A stretch of 5,495 bases of DNA from Pyrobaculum sp. (GCA_009903905.1 WYEI01000276.1:1-5495), one strand, 5' to 3'; positions 1-4,781 are shown, counted from the stretch's first letter. A program made the numbers and translations. The notes: generated from the sequence alone by a model not told the origin.

Positions 1-2
1 AG

Positions 3-272
3 GAGGTGGAGGAAGATGTGTTTAGAAGGGAGTTCCCGCACCTCGCGGAGCTGTTTCGGTGGTACCGCTACGAGACAAACACGGTGGGGCGGATCGTGGC
101 CTTCGCCGACAAGCTCGCCACGTTGATTAGGGCTTGTAGATACAGGCAGCTGGGCCACGCCACAGAAGACCTGATCAAGGGCTTGTATAAGAAGCTTACC
201 GCCTACGACGAATTTATGCATATTCTCGAATACTTTGTGAGGAGGTATTGCCCAGAGTCGCCTCTCAGCTAG
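3..272 (+). CDS. HD-domain phosphohydrolase, C-terminal part (5' end outside window)
   Basis: The reading frame is open to the left edge, so the gene begins upstream; the GTG at 6 is probably internal. What is visible is an alpha-helical C-terminal segment with the pattern ...LFRWYRYETNTVGRIVAFADKLATLIRAC.... It resembles the last helices of HD-superfamily phosphohydrolases of the YfbR/HD_3 type, where an Asp in an 'ADKL'-like helix is the final metal ligand after the H...HD residues. Here that Asp is in FADKL, at about codons 35-37 of the fragment. The H and HD motifs themselves would lie outside the window. Such enzymes usually hydrolyse nucleoside monophosphates or related phosphates in the cytoplasm; the substrate cannot be read from this piece. 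The gene converges on the Cys-rich gene on the other strand, with 29 bases between the stops. The family assignment rests on one motif and overall helix pattern. Confidence 0.62.
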   Translation, partial: EVEEDVFRREFPHLAELFRWYRYETNTVGRIVAFADKLATLIRACRYRQLGHATEDLIKGLYKKLTAYDEFMHILEYFVRRYCPESPLS

Positions 273-301
273 CCTGTTGCTTTACGCACCAACCCACATT
301 T

Positions 302-556
302 TCATCCCTCCCTCTCCTCCACTTTTCCTTCAACCTCCCACCGCCTTTTATCTCTCGAATTAACCCACACCCTATACCGCAGACAAACCCCCTTACGGCA
401 CTCCTCCTCCGTCAACACGCCCTTGTAGAGACAGCCGTCGTCGGTACACCACTCCCTTGGAGGAGGCTCGTACTCCACGTGCTGGAGGCTGCACAGTTTT
501 TGCGGCAGTTCAAAAACAGAGGCTACAGTTTTGACTGTCTTAGCCGTCGTCGTCAT
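302..556 (-). CDS. Small Cys-rich protein, possible zinc binder, unknown function
   Basis: This is an unrecognised protein of 84 residues. It has five cysteines (about 22, 37, 42, 53, 58), four of them in two CxxxxC pairs separated by ten residues (CTDDGC and CRKGVC), a spacing that could hold one zinc ion. The rest is polar and charged, ending in a K/E/R-rich tail, with no membrane segment or signal peptide. I chose the ATG at 556 because GGGGGTGG lies immediately upstream and resembles a short-spaced Shine-Dalgarno site; a GTG at 562 would add two residues but would overlap that site. No TATA-like box is visible in front, and the upstream gene ends only about 31 bases away. It is therefore probably the last gene of a co-transcribed - strand series, which would also explain why it has an SD-like site when its neighbours look leaderless. 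It is intact, unlike the two genes before it. Composition supports a real gene, but no family is recognised. Confidence 0.55.
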   Translation of the reverse strand: MTTTAKTVKTVASVFELPQKLCSLQHVEYEPPPREWCTDDGCLYKGVLTEEECRKGVCLRYRVWVNSRDKRRWEVEGKVEEREG

Positions 557-587
557 ATCCACCCCCTCTAGACAGTCAGCACCTTCT

Positions 588-792
588 CTAAAGCCCCCTC
601 TCGATTAGGTAGACGCCTTGCTTGTGTAGCCTCGCGAGTCCCTCCTCCACCAGCCTCATCATCAAGCTGTAAACAGCCACGCCACATGCGTCGCGGGTAC
701 GCACAGAGATTACGGCATCCCTCCCGCCCTCCAGCCGCCGCTGGACGTACAAAAGCAGAGCCGGCAGATACCGCTTTATCGTCAGCCCTCAT
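588..792 (-). pseudogene. Small winged-helix-like protein, frameshifted at its first codons
   Basis: The frame from 788 down to the TAG at 590-588 encodes 65 well-behaved residues (LTIKRYLPALLLYVQ...HKQGVYLIERGL). The order is a helix around LLLYVQRRL, a second helix around VAVYSLMMRLVEEGLARL, and a beta-wing-like end (KQGVYLIE), which resembles a minimal winged-helix DNA-binding domain. No usable start codon lies in this frame at the right place. The ATG at 792-790 is one base out of phase: removing one G from the GGG just after it gives MRLTIKRY... and joins the frames. That ATG overlaps the stop of the TFB-like gene as ATGA, the usual sign of translational coupling, so the pair was probably one operon. 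The frame that actually follows this ATG gives a low-complexity G/R/A-rich peptide, unlike a real protein. Alternatives are a sequencing error in the G run, or a non-canonical CTG start at 785. Confidence 0.5.
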
Positions 793-1237
793 ACCCTCAA
801 CCTCTTTGCGGCGTTCCTTATGCTGGCTGTAGGAGCGCCAGCCGCCTCAGCCAGCCTCTTCAGCAACACCAGCTTCTTAAACGACGCCAGCCACAGCGTT
901 GCCGCAGAAACCCACGGATTCTCACAAGCCTAAAAACGCCTGTTCCTCTCTAAAATCTCTACCGCAGACTTGACTACGGGCGCAGGCAGGTCAACTCTAG
1001 CCGCCAGCGTCTTCACATAGTCCTCGATTGAGAGCCTCCCGTCCAGCTCCACAGTCTCCACGCCGCCTTCCCCACCCTTCGCGCCTCGGCCTTACTACAT
1101 TTGAGGAAGTCCTCCAGAAGCCTAAGCACGCCGGCCGCCTTCGCGGCGGTCCACACGACAGCCACAGCGGCGACTTCAGGCGGGAGGCTCCCCACCACGT
1201 CGAAAAACCTCTTCACTAAGGATTCAGCCTCCTCCAC
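789..1237 (-). pseudogene. Decayed TFB-like (cyclin-fold) transcription-factor gene
   Basis: Two frames together give one coherent helical protein. From 1237 down to about 1090: EEAESLVKRFFDVVGSLPPE..., then a helix AEARRVGKAAWRL. Then, after a frameshift somewhere between about 1095 and 1055: VETVELDGRLSIEDYVKTLA..., VKSAVEILERN, an in-frame TAG at 932-930, and 46 further codons. Those include NPWVSAATLWLASFKKL and LAEAAGAPTASIRNAAKRL before the TGA at 791-789. The last part matches the end of a TFIIB/TFB cyclin repeat: an Ala-rich helix with 'xAAxLWLAS', then an HTH-like 'LAEAAGxxxxSIRNxAKRL'. TFB bridges TBP at the TATA box and RNA polymerase. The N-terminal zinc ribbon and linker are not recognisable upstream. 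Two lesions in a short stretch argue for a pseudogene. It lies just upstream of, and once overlapped, the winged-helix gene. A divergent TFB-like regulator from a mobile element is an alternative. The family call is by motif only. Confidence 0.5.
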
Positions 1238-1240
1238 CGC

Positions 1241-1464
1241 GCGTTGAGGCAGTCAGGCGCACTTACGCGCCTAATCTCGCCGCCTCTTCTCGTGGCTGTG
1301 TGAGACTTCTCTGTGGAGCTTCGCAGGCTGTTGCACCTCTGCCGTCGTGTTGGTTGGTTGCGGCCATGTGTTTCTCCGGCTAGAACGCGCCGCCCCGAGC
1401 CAGCGTCTGGCGCTCTGCGCGGCGTGAGCGGCGGAGACGGCGCGGAACTACGCCGCGGGAAGAG
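1241..1464. other. Gene-poor high-GC stretch
   Basis: About 225 bases with no convincing gene on either strand. The open frames here give Arg/Pro/Ala-rich peptides typical of non-coding readings of GC-rich DNA. Two - strand pieces (ending QPAKLHREVSHSHEKRRR, and GEIRRVSAPDCLNAR in another frame) could be remnants of the N-terminal part of the TFB-like gene, but each is cut by a stop and neither has the CxxC pairs of a zinc ribbon. No TATA-like box for the - strand cluster was found at a useful distance, so that cluster may have lost its promoter. Confidence 0.4.
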
Positions 1465-1472
1465 TTATAAAA
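1465..1472 (+). promoter_or_regulatory. TATA-like box before the ankyrin gene
   Basis: TTATAAAA in otherwise GC-rich DNA. Its centre is about 22.5 bases before the in-frame ATA at 1491, the same spacing seen between TATA boxes and starts of other genes in this window, and about 80 bases before the first in-frame ATG. The box is nearly symmetric, but no start codon lies at the matching distance on the - strand. Confidence 0.5.
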
Positions 1473-1547
1473 GCCAACTTCAGACGCCACATAGGCCAGA
1501 TAGATCTACACTCGGCCGCCCGCGACGGCGACGTAGAATACGTAAAG

Positions 1548-2012
1548 ATGCTACTAGAAAAAGGCGCAAACCCAAACGCCAGAGATAAAGATGGCCGCAC
1601 TCGGTTGCACCTGGCGGCAGATGAGGGCCGTGTCGACGTCGTAAAGCTTCTTCTCGAATACGAAGCAGACCCAAACGCCCGAGGTGAATTCGGCCGCACG
1701 CCGCTACATGTGGCGGCTCAATGGGGCAATGCCGACATCGTGAGACTTCTTCTTAAATACGGGGCGGATCCGACGGTAAAGAACAAGGACGGAAATACTC
1801 CTCTTGACGTAGCCAGAAGAGAAGGTCGTCATGAGGTTGTTTCTCTCATTGAGAAGTGGCTAGAGGAAGAGACTAACCTGGCAACGGCTTCTCAAAGGCT
1901 GCCTCGCCTCGCCGGGTTGCCTCGGCTGTGCCCCAGCGAAGTTGCGAAGAAGGCACAAGTCTCACAACAGGTAGTGGATGAGGTCTTCAGAGCCCTGGCC
2001 GAGCGAGGCTAA
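1548..2012 (+). CDS. Ankyrin-repeat protein with C-terminal HTH-like segment
   Basis: From the ATG the product has 154 residues. It starts in the second half of one ankyrin repeat (LLEKGANPNARDKDGRT), followed by two full repeats (about 19-51 with RLHLAADEG, about 52-84 with PLHVAAQWG) and a capping repeat PLDVARREG to about 105. Residues 128-153 (CPSEVAKKAQVSQQVVDEVFRALAERG) read as a helix-turn-helix: S-E-V-A-K-K-A-x-V-S followed by a recognition-like helix. Ankyrin repeats bind proteins; the C-terminal part suggests DNA binding, so a cytoplasmic regulator or adaptor is plausible. The frame stays open back to 1428, and IDLHSAARDGDVEYV before the ATG completes the first repeat, so the true start is upstream. 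No ATG, GTG or TTG exists there, only ATA at 1491 and 1500. Either the start codon was mutated or an unusual start is used; the ATG would yield a protein missing half a repeat. No operon partner is apparent. Confidence 0.85.
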   Translation: MLLEKGANPNARDKDGRTRLHLAADEGRVDVVKLLLEYEADPNARGEFGRTPLHVAAQWGNADIVRLLLKYGADPTVKNKDGNTPLDVARREGRHEVVSLIEKWLEEETNLATASQRLPRLAGLPRLCPSEVAKKAQVSQQVVDEVFRALAERG

Positions 2013-2080
2013 TTGCGTCAAGACAGAGAGAAGGTACGTAGTGACGCGGAGCTCTCCTTTCTGGTCTGCTGAACACGATA

Positions 2081-2094
2081 AAATATATAATATA
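2081..2094 (+). promoter_or_regulatory. TATA box of the DUF973 gene
   Basis: AAATATATAATATA is the strongest A/T block in the window. Its centre lies about 26 bases before the ATG at 2114, which predicts transcription starting at or within a base or two of that ATG, i.e. a leaderless mRNA. No Shine-Dalgarno-like site precedes the ATG. A short inverted repeat, AGAGA-CA-TCTCT (2094-2105), lies between the box and the start. Confidence 0.7.
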
Positions 2095-2113
2095 GAGACA
2101 TCTCTGACATTGC

Positions 2114-2815
2114 ATGGAGACACGAAATGTGGAGATATGGGCGTTGAGAACGCTTAGAAGCGGCTTACTCTACCTCCTCGTCGGAATAATTATGTTTGTT
2201 ATAGCCGCAGAGGCCGGATACCTCTTTAGCGTGTACCTCTTCGACGCTATGATAGAGCCCGCTGGAATTATGGGCGCATTGATCGTTTTCGGTCTTCTAA
2301 TGATAGTTTCCCTTGTCATTTCTCTCTACGCCATCTTCGGCAAGATTCGGCCCGGCATCCGTCAACTCTCGCAGATAGACGGTGGGTTCCGCATATGTTA
2401 CACAGGTACTACACTTATGATAGCGGGCCTTCTCATAGTAGTGTCTGGGCTCGTCGTAGCCGCAATTATTGGCGCCGTGGAGGAGAGACCGGTCATAGCC
2501 GCATTAGGCGGTTCTATGCTGGCCTTCGGTGTGATAATCATCGGCGGCATAATTAGCCTTATAGGCTATATATTGACCTTCATGCTGGGCGCATTTAGGC
2601 TACACAGCAGATATCAAAATTCCCTATATGTGGCGGCGGGTATTCTCTTCGTCGTTGACATACTCTTGACGTTCCTCGGGCTGGGCGGAGTCCTCACGAC
2701 ATTCGTCGGGTTGGGCAGAATCCTCGCGGCCGTGGGCTATGTCCTGATGTACATGGCCCTCGGCGACACGATAAACAAGCTAAGCACTGCAACCACAACC
2801 CCGGCGCAGGCCTGA
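2114..2815 (+). CDS. DUF973 family polytopic membrane protein
   Basis: 233 residues with about six hydrophobic helices (approx. 17-42, 51-75, 99-121, 129-158, 171-192, 195-217), Gly-rich and closely packed as usual for DUF973, a crenarchaeal family of unknown function. The conserved-looking cytoplasmic segment between helices 2 and 3 (GIRQLSQIDGGFRICYTG) and the 'LHSRYQNSLYVAAGILF' link before helix 5 fit the family. The last ten residues form a short Thr/Ala/Pro tail (TTTPAQA). Length is normal and the frame is intact. The start is set by the TATA box about 26 bases upstream; the mRNA should be leaderless. It stands alone: the ankyrin gene ends about 100 bases before it, and what follows is a junction with fragments of other genes. 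Expression is probably independent. The family call is by resemblance; function is unknown. Confidence 0.85.
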   Translation: METRNVEIWALRTLRSGLLYLLVGIIMFVIAAEAGYLFSVYLFDAMIEPAGIMGALIVFGLLMIVSLVISLYAIFGKIRPGIRQLSQIDGGFRICYTGTTLMIAGLLIVVSGLVVAAIIGAVEERPVIAALGGSMLAFGVIIIGGIISLIGYILTFMLGAFRLHSRYQNSLYVAAGILFVVDILLTFLGLGGVLTTFVGLGRILAAVGYVLMYMALGDTINKLSTATTTPAQA

Positions 2816-2868
2816 CGCCCACCGACGCTTAGCACTAGAACCAGCAACAACACCCCCCGTCCCCGTCC

Positions 2869-2935
2869 TCAGCAAACCGCGCCTATCAGCCCCATTAACG
2901 CCTCAACCTCTCTCCTCTTAACCTTAAGCTTCTCC
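2869..2935 (-). pseudogene. Short coding remnant (3' end of an unknown gene)
   Basis: Reading the - strand from 2935, 21 codons give EKLKVKRREVEALMGLIGAVC followed by TGA. The composition is natural: an amphipathic helix of charged residues, then a hydrophobic end. An in-frame TAG precedes it directly (2938-2936), and the DNA beyond belongs to the PaREP2b fragment on the other strand. It may be the tail of a gene cut by the rearrangement that brought in the PaREP2b piece. It is too short to assign and could be chance. Confidence 0.25.
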
Positions 2936-2936
2936 T

Positions 2937-3595
2937 AGTGTTGTAGATAAGAATTGCGTCTTGCGAGGACCGGCGGACTGGGTGTTCCCGGGCTGGACGC
3001 TGTATATCGAATACGCAACGCAGAAGATCGCCGAGACATTTCCGTCATCGGAGGAGGAGAAGAGGCAACTCTTCCACTTCCGAGACACGCTGAAACAGCT
3101 TCTGCTGGGGACGCAGAGACAGGCAAGGAAGAAATTAACAATGCTGTACAAGGCCGTCGCCGAGGGCACATACGGGGTGGAGGGGGAGAGACTGTACGCG
3201 CCAGACGGGACGGGGATGTATGCAGAGATCCGCACGCCACGTGGTGAAGGTCATAGGCGGCGGGGCCGAGTTTGATGCGGGCAGAGGTGGCAAAAAGTTG
3301 TTGAGGATTAAAATAACGGCGGAGGTAGACGGCGTAAAGAGCGACTACACAATCACCTACGGCAGGTATGGAACTAACGCTGCCTTGGGCTTCGCCGTGA
3401 CGAGGGCCGACGCCCCCGGCGGCAGGGAGGCAGATGCGGAGAGGTTCGCCGCTGTGCGAGGAGCCAAGGATACGCCGAAAGAGCGAGGGCGCTATAGAGC
3501 TCGTATGCGGCAGGGGGCATCTAGACGGCTTCAAGCGCTTCGCCGAGTTTGCAGACGCCATAGAGAAGTGGCTGGAGGAGACAAGCCGCCGATAA
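2937..3595 (+). pseudogene. PaREP2b-like pseudogene (5'-truncated, two frameshifts)
   Basis: Three consecutive frames make one protein. Frame one runs from about 2937 (VVDKNCVLRGPADWVFPGW..., then SEEEKRQLFHFRDTLKQLLLG and APDGTGMYAEIRTPR). A shift near 3241 leads to VVKVIGGGAEFDAGRGGKKL..., KSDYTITYGRYGTNAALGF and ADAERFAA. A shift near 3455 leads to EEPRIRRKSEGAIELVCG, HLDGFKRFAEF and EKWLEETSRR, then TAA. This matches the C-terminal portion of PaREP2b, a multicopy family of unknown function first named as a Pyrobaculum aerophilum repeat. Full-length members are several hundred residues longer at the N-terminus, which is absent here: an in-frame stop lies at 2925-2927 and the coding signal begins abruptly at about 2937. 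No promoter is seen. Most likely it is a partial copy left by recombination and now decaying. The long - strand reading over the same bases is only a shadow. Confidence 0.65.
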
Positions 3596-3626
3596 TCCAC
3601 CAGCGTGATGCAGACCTTTAAGAACC

Positions 3627-3634
3627 TATAAATA
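3627..3634 (+). promoter_or_regulatory. TATA box before the small gene at 3652/3681
   Basis: TATAAATA, with its centre about 21.5 bases before a GTG at 3652 and about 50 before the GTG at 3681. By the spacing seen elsewhere in the window it predicts a leaderless start at 3652. Confidence 0.55.
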
Positions 3635-3643
3635 TGGATGGAG

Positions 3644-3661
3644 GCTCTATCGTGATAGAGC
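3644..3661. repeat. Perfect inverted repeat centred on a start codon
   Basis: GCTCTATC-GT-GATAGAGC: two 8-base arms that are exact reverse complements, with a 2-base spacer. The GTG at 3652-3654, predicted as both transcription and translation start, lies at the centre. It could be a protein-binding operator or, in RNA, a hairpin holding the start codon. Confidence 0.7.
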
Positions 3662-3680
3662 TGGAGAAGAGAGACCCCTA

Positions 3681-3920
3681 GTGATATCGGCGGGGAATAA
3701 GTTGGCCGAGAGGTTTAAGGGGGTTAGAGACGGGCGCCGGGTTGACCTGGCCGATTTCGTGGTGGCGTTTATGCCCACGGGTTACATGCTCGCCGTGGCC
3801 AAAAACTTGGAGGGGGCCACAGGTCTGAGCCTATACGACTTGACGAACTTAGCCCTGAGCCTCTACGAGTTTCAATACAACGACCCTAGGTGCTCGATTT
3901 TTACGGTCTCCTGTCGGTAG
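3681..3920 (+). CDS. Small protein of unknown function, probably starting at 3652 with a frameshift
   Basis: From the GTG at 3681 the product has 79 residues: VDLADFVVAFMPTGYMLAVAKNLEG... then LSLYDLTNLALSLYEFQYNDPR. It is mixed helical with one moderately hydrophobic stretch around FVVAFMPTGYMLAVA, not clearly a membrane segment. I do not recognise the family. A better start appears upstream: the GTG at 3652 gives MIELEKRDP before a TAG, and adding one C to the CCCC at 3675-3678 would join it as MIELEKRDPLVISAGNKL.... Position 3652 also has the right distance from a TATA box and sits in a perfect palindrome, which suggests an autoregulated gene. Either the frame is truly broken or the C run holds a sequence error. 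The 3' end overlaps the ZPR1 gene tail to tail by 49 bases; the last ten residues (CSIFTVSCR) may not be ancestral. Confidence 0.55.
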   Translation: MISAGNKLAERFKGVRDGRRVDLADFVVAFMPTGYMLAVAKNLEGATGLSLYDLTNLALSLYEFQYNDPRCSIFTVSCR

Positions 3921-4408
3921 GGAACTATGAAGGACTTGCCCAGGGGGTCCTCTACGACGAGGGTGAAGCCGCCTTCCTCAATCTTTCTGTATATGGTTGA
4001 AATGAATTTGTCCACCTTCTCGGCGGCTTCTGGCTCGAGTAGTTTGAGCCTCTCGGCGTAGTCAACTACCTTGTACATAAAGCCCTCCACGGTGGTGATG
4101 AAAGTATCGCCGTGAGTTCCCGGCTCTAACGAGAAGCCGAGGTCCGGCGAGTAGATGATGCCTGTTTTGCTCCTAATTAGGAAGGACTTGGCCACGTCTA
4201 GGCCGTCTTTCGCCGTGAATATGATGCGGGTGGGCCGCCCCACCTCTGCGTATTCTACGTCAAAAAGCCTGTAGCCGCAGGCGGAGCAGTACCCGCTCTG
4301 TATCAGCACGTTGCCGAAGAAGGGGGTTTCGTAGAGAAGCTCCACGTATCTGAAGGTCTTGGAGCCGCAGACCGGGCACGTCACCTCTCCGCTGAAGACT
4401 ACGGTCAC
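3872..4408 (-). CDS. ZPR1 zinc-finger domain protein
   Basis: 178 residues, the normal size for archaeal one-domain ZPR1 proteins. A four-cysteine zinc ribbon opens the protein: CPVC at 11-14 and CSAC at 41-44, followed by GYRLFDVE. The ZPR1 beta-domain follows, with RPTRIIFTAKDGLDVAKSFLIRS, the family hallmark SPDLGFSLEPGTHGDTFITTVEG (about 87-109), a helical region rich in Leu/Glu/Lys, and DPLGKSFI (about 154-161). In eukaryotes ZPR1 binds elongation factor eEF1A; the archaeal role is less clear but a similar EF1A-related function is usually assumed. I chose the GTG at 4408: it is 22.5 bases from the TATA element and directly before VVFSGEVTCPVCG. The same frame runs to 4627, but the added residues are Ser/Thr/Pro-rich shadow of the opposite gene. 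It is divergent from the membrane protein at 4455 and convergent with the small gene ending at 3920. Confidence 0.88.
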   Translation of the reverse strand: MTVVFSGEVTCPVCGSKTFRYVELLYETPFFGNVLIQSGYCSACGYRLFDVEYAEVGRPTRIIFTAKDGLDVAKSFLIRSKTGIIYSPDLGFSLEPGTHGDTFITTVEGFMYKVVDYAERLKLLEPEAAEKVDKFISTIYRKIEEGGFTLVVEDPLGKSFIVPYRQETVKIEHLGSLY

Positions 4409-4427
4409 GGCGGGGGCGGGGCAATAA

Positions 4428-4433
4428 TTTAAA
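4428..4433. promoter_or_regulatory. Shared symmetric TATA element of two divergent genes
   Basis: The core is TTTAAA within AATAATTTAAAAACA, the only A/T-rich block between the two genes. Its centre lies 22.5 bases from the GTG of the ZPR1 gene (4408, - strand) and 24.5 bases from the ATG of the membrane protein (4455, + strand). Each distance is the usual archaeal TATA-to-start spacing for a leaderless transcript, so a single element appears to serve both directions. Confidence 0.6.
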
Positions 4434-4454
4434 AACATGTCGATATTGCCGCCC

Positions 4455-4721
4455 ATGGACAAGTTCGACGTTGCCGTCGGCTTCGCCGTGCTTATCTTCA
4501 TATCGCTGGTACTCAGCGGGCTCTGGTCCATCTTCGACCCAGCCAGGCCCTTCTGCAACACGCTTCTGGGCTTCGTCATACTGGGCGTCCTCGCGGGGGG
4601 TTCCCTCCTGCTTGCCAGGTGGTACAAGTCCCTTGAGACAATAGGCGCCGCGTTGACGGTGCTTTATCTCATCGTCATGTGGATAGTCTTCGCCAGCCCA
4701 GGCGTGTTGCAGTACTGCTAG
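4455..4721 (+). CDS. Small membrane protein with three predicted helices
   Basis: 88 residues with three hydrophobic helices at about 6-26, 36-54 and 62-80, separated by short polar loops (SIFDPARPFCN and RWYKSLET). The positive residues of the second loop suggest that side faces the cytoplasm. Cys34 and the C-terminal Cys88 are the only cysteines. I do not recognise a family. The ATG at 4455 is preferred over the one at 4437 (which would add MSILPP) because 4437 falls inside the TATA element, whereas 4455 is 24.5 bases downstream of it, as for a leaderless mRNA. The gene shares its promoter region with the divergent ZPR1 gene. It may be unrelated to the following anchored protein, which has its own TATA box. 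The frame is intact and the hydrophobicity pattern makes it a convincing real gene. Confidence 0.7.
   Translation: MDKFDVAVGFAVLIFISLVLSGLWSIFDPARPFCNTLLGFVILGVLAGGSLLLARWYKSLETIGAALTVLYLIVMWIVFASPGVLQYC
4709..4718. repeat. Palindrome GCAGTACTGC at the 3' end of the membrane-protein gene
   Basis: A perfect 10-base palindrome in the last codons of the 4455 gene. It shares the half-site CAGTAC/GTACTG with the inverted repeat at 4782-4794. Confidence 0.6.
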
Positions 4722-4736
4722 TGAGCTCAAGCCAAC

Positions 4737-4750
4737 CCCGGGTACCCGGG
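4737..4750. repeat. 14-base perfect palindrome CCCGGGTACCCGGG
   Basis: A perfect self-complementary sequence in the intergenic region, 16 bases after the stop of the 4455 gene. In RNA it would form only a tight GC stem; there is no T run behind it, so a classical terminator is unlikely. Confidence 0.7.
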
Positions 4751-4755
4751 CTGTG

Positions 4756-4773
4756 AGCCGCCAGGTGGCGGCT
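4756..4773. repeat. GC-rich inverted repeat with 7-base arms
   Basis: AGCCGCC-AGGT-GGCGGCT, perfect arms with a 4-base loop, which could form a stable hairpin in the 3' untranslated RNA of the 4455 gene. It lies between two other palindromes, about 30 bases before the next TATA box. Confidence 0.65.
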
Positions 4774-4781
4774 GAAAGGAG

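Noticed and set aside
248..571. + strand open frame of 107 codons
   Set aside because: Pro/Leu/Phe-rich shadow of the - strand Cys-rich gene, and it overlaps the end of the HD-domain gene.
930..932. TAG read as pyrrolysine
   Set aside because: No pyrrolysine machinery is visible, none is expected in Thermoproteales, and a second lesion in the same gene favours decay.
1313..1588. + strand open frame of 91 codons
   Set aside because: Arg/Pro-rich throughout and overlaps the ankyrin gene in another frame; typical of GC-rich non-coding readings.
2844..2872. G-quadruplex on the - strand (GGACGGGGACGGGGGG)
   Set aside because: The G runs are unevenly long and few; nothing else supports a structured element.
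2935..3600. Long - strand open frame of 221 codons opposite the PaREP2b copy
   Set aside because: Ser/Pro/Arg-rich and low in normal protein pattern; it mirrors the + strand PaREP2b reading, which is recognisable in all three frames.
4090..4130. GTGATGA resembling the C box of a C/D box guide RNA
   Set aside because: Lies inside the ZPR1 gene, and no D or D' box (CTGA) follows at the expected distances. A similar ATGATGA on the - strand near 656-665 also lacks a partner.
4737..4773. Rho-independent-type terminator
   Set aside because: The GC hairpins are not followed by a T run; archaeal termination mainly uses T-rich tracts, which are absent here.
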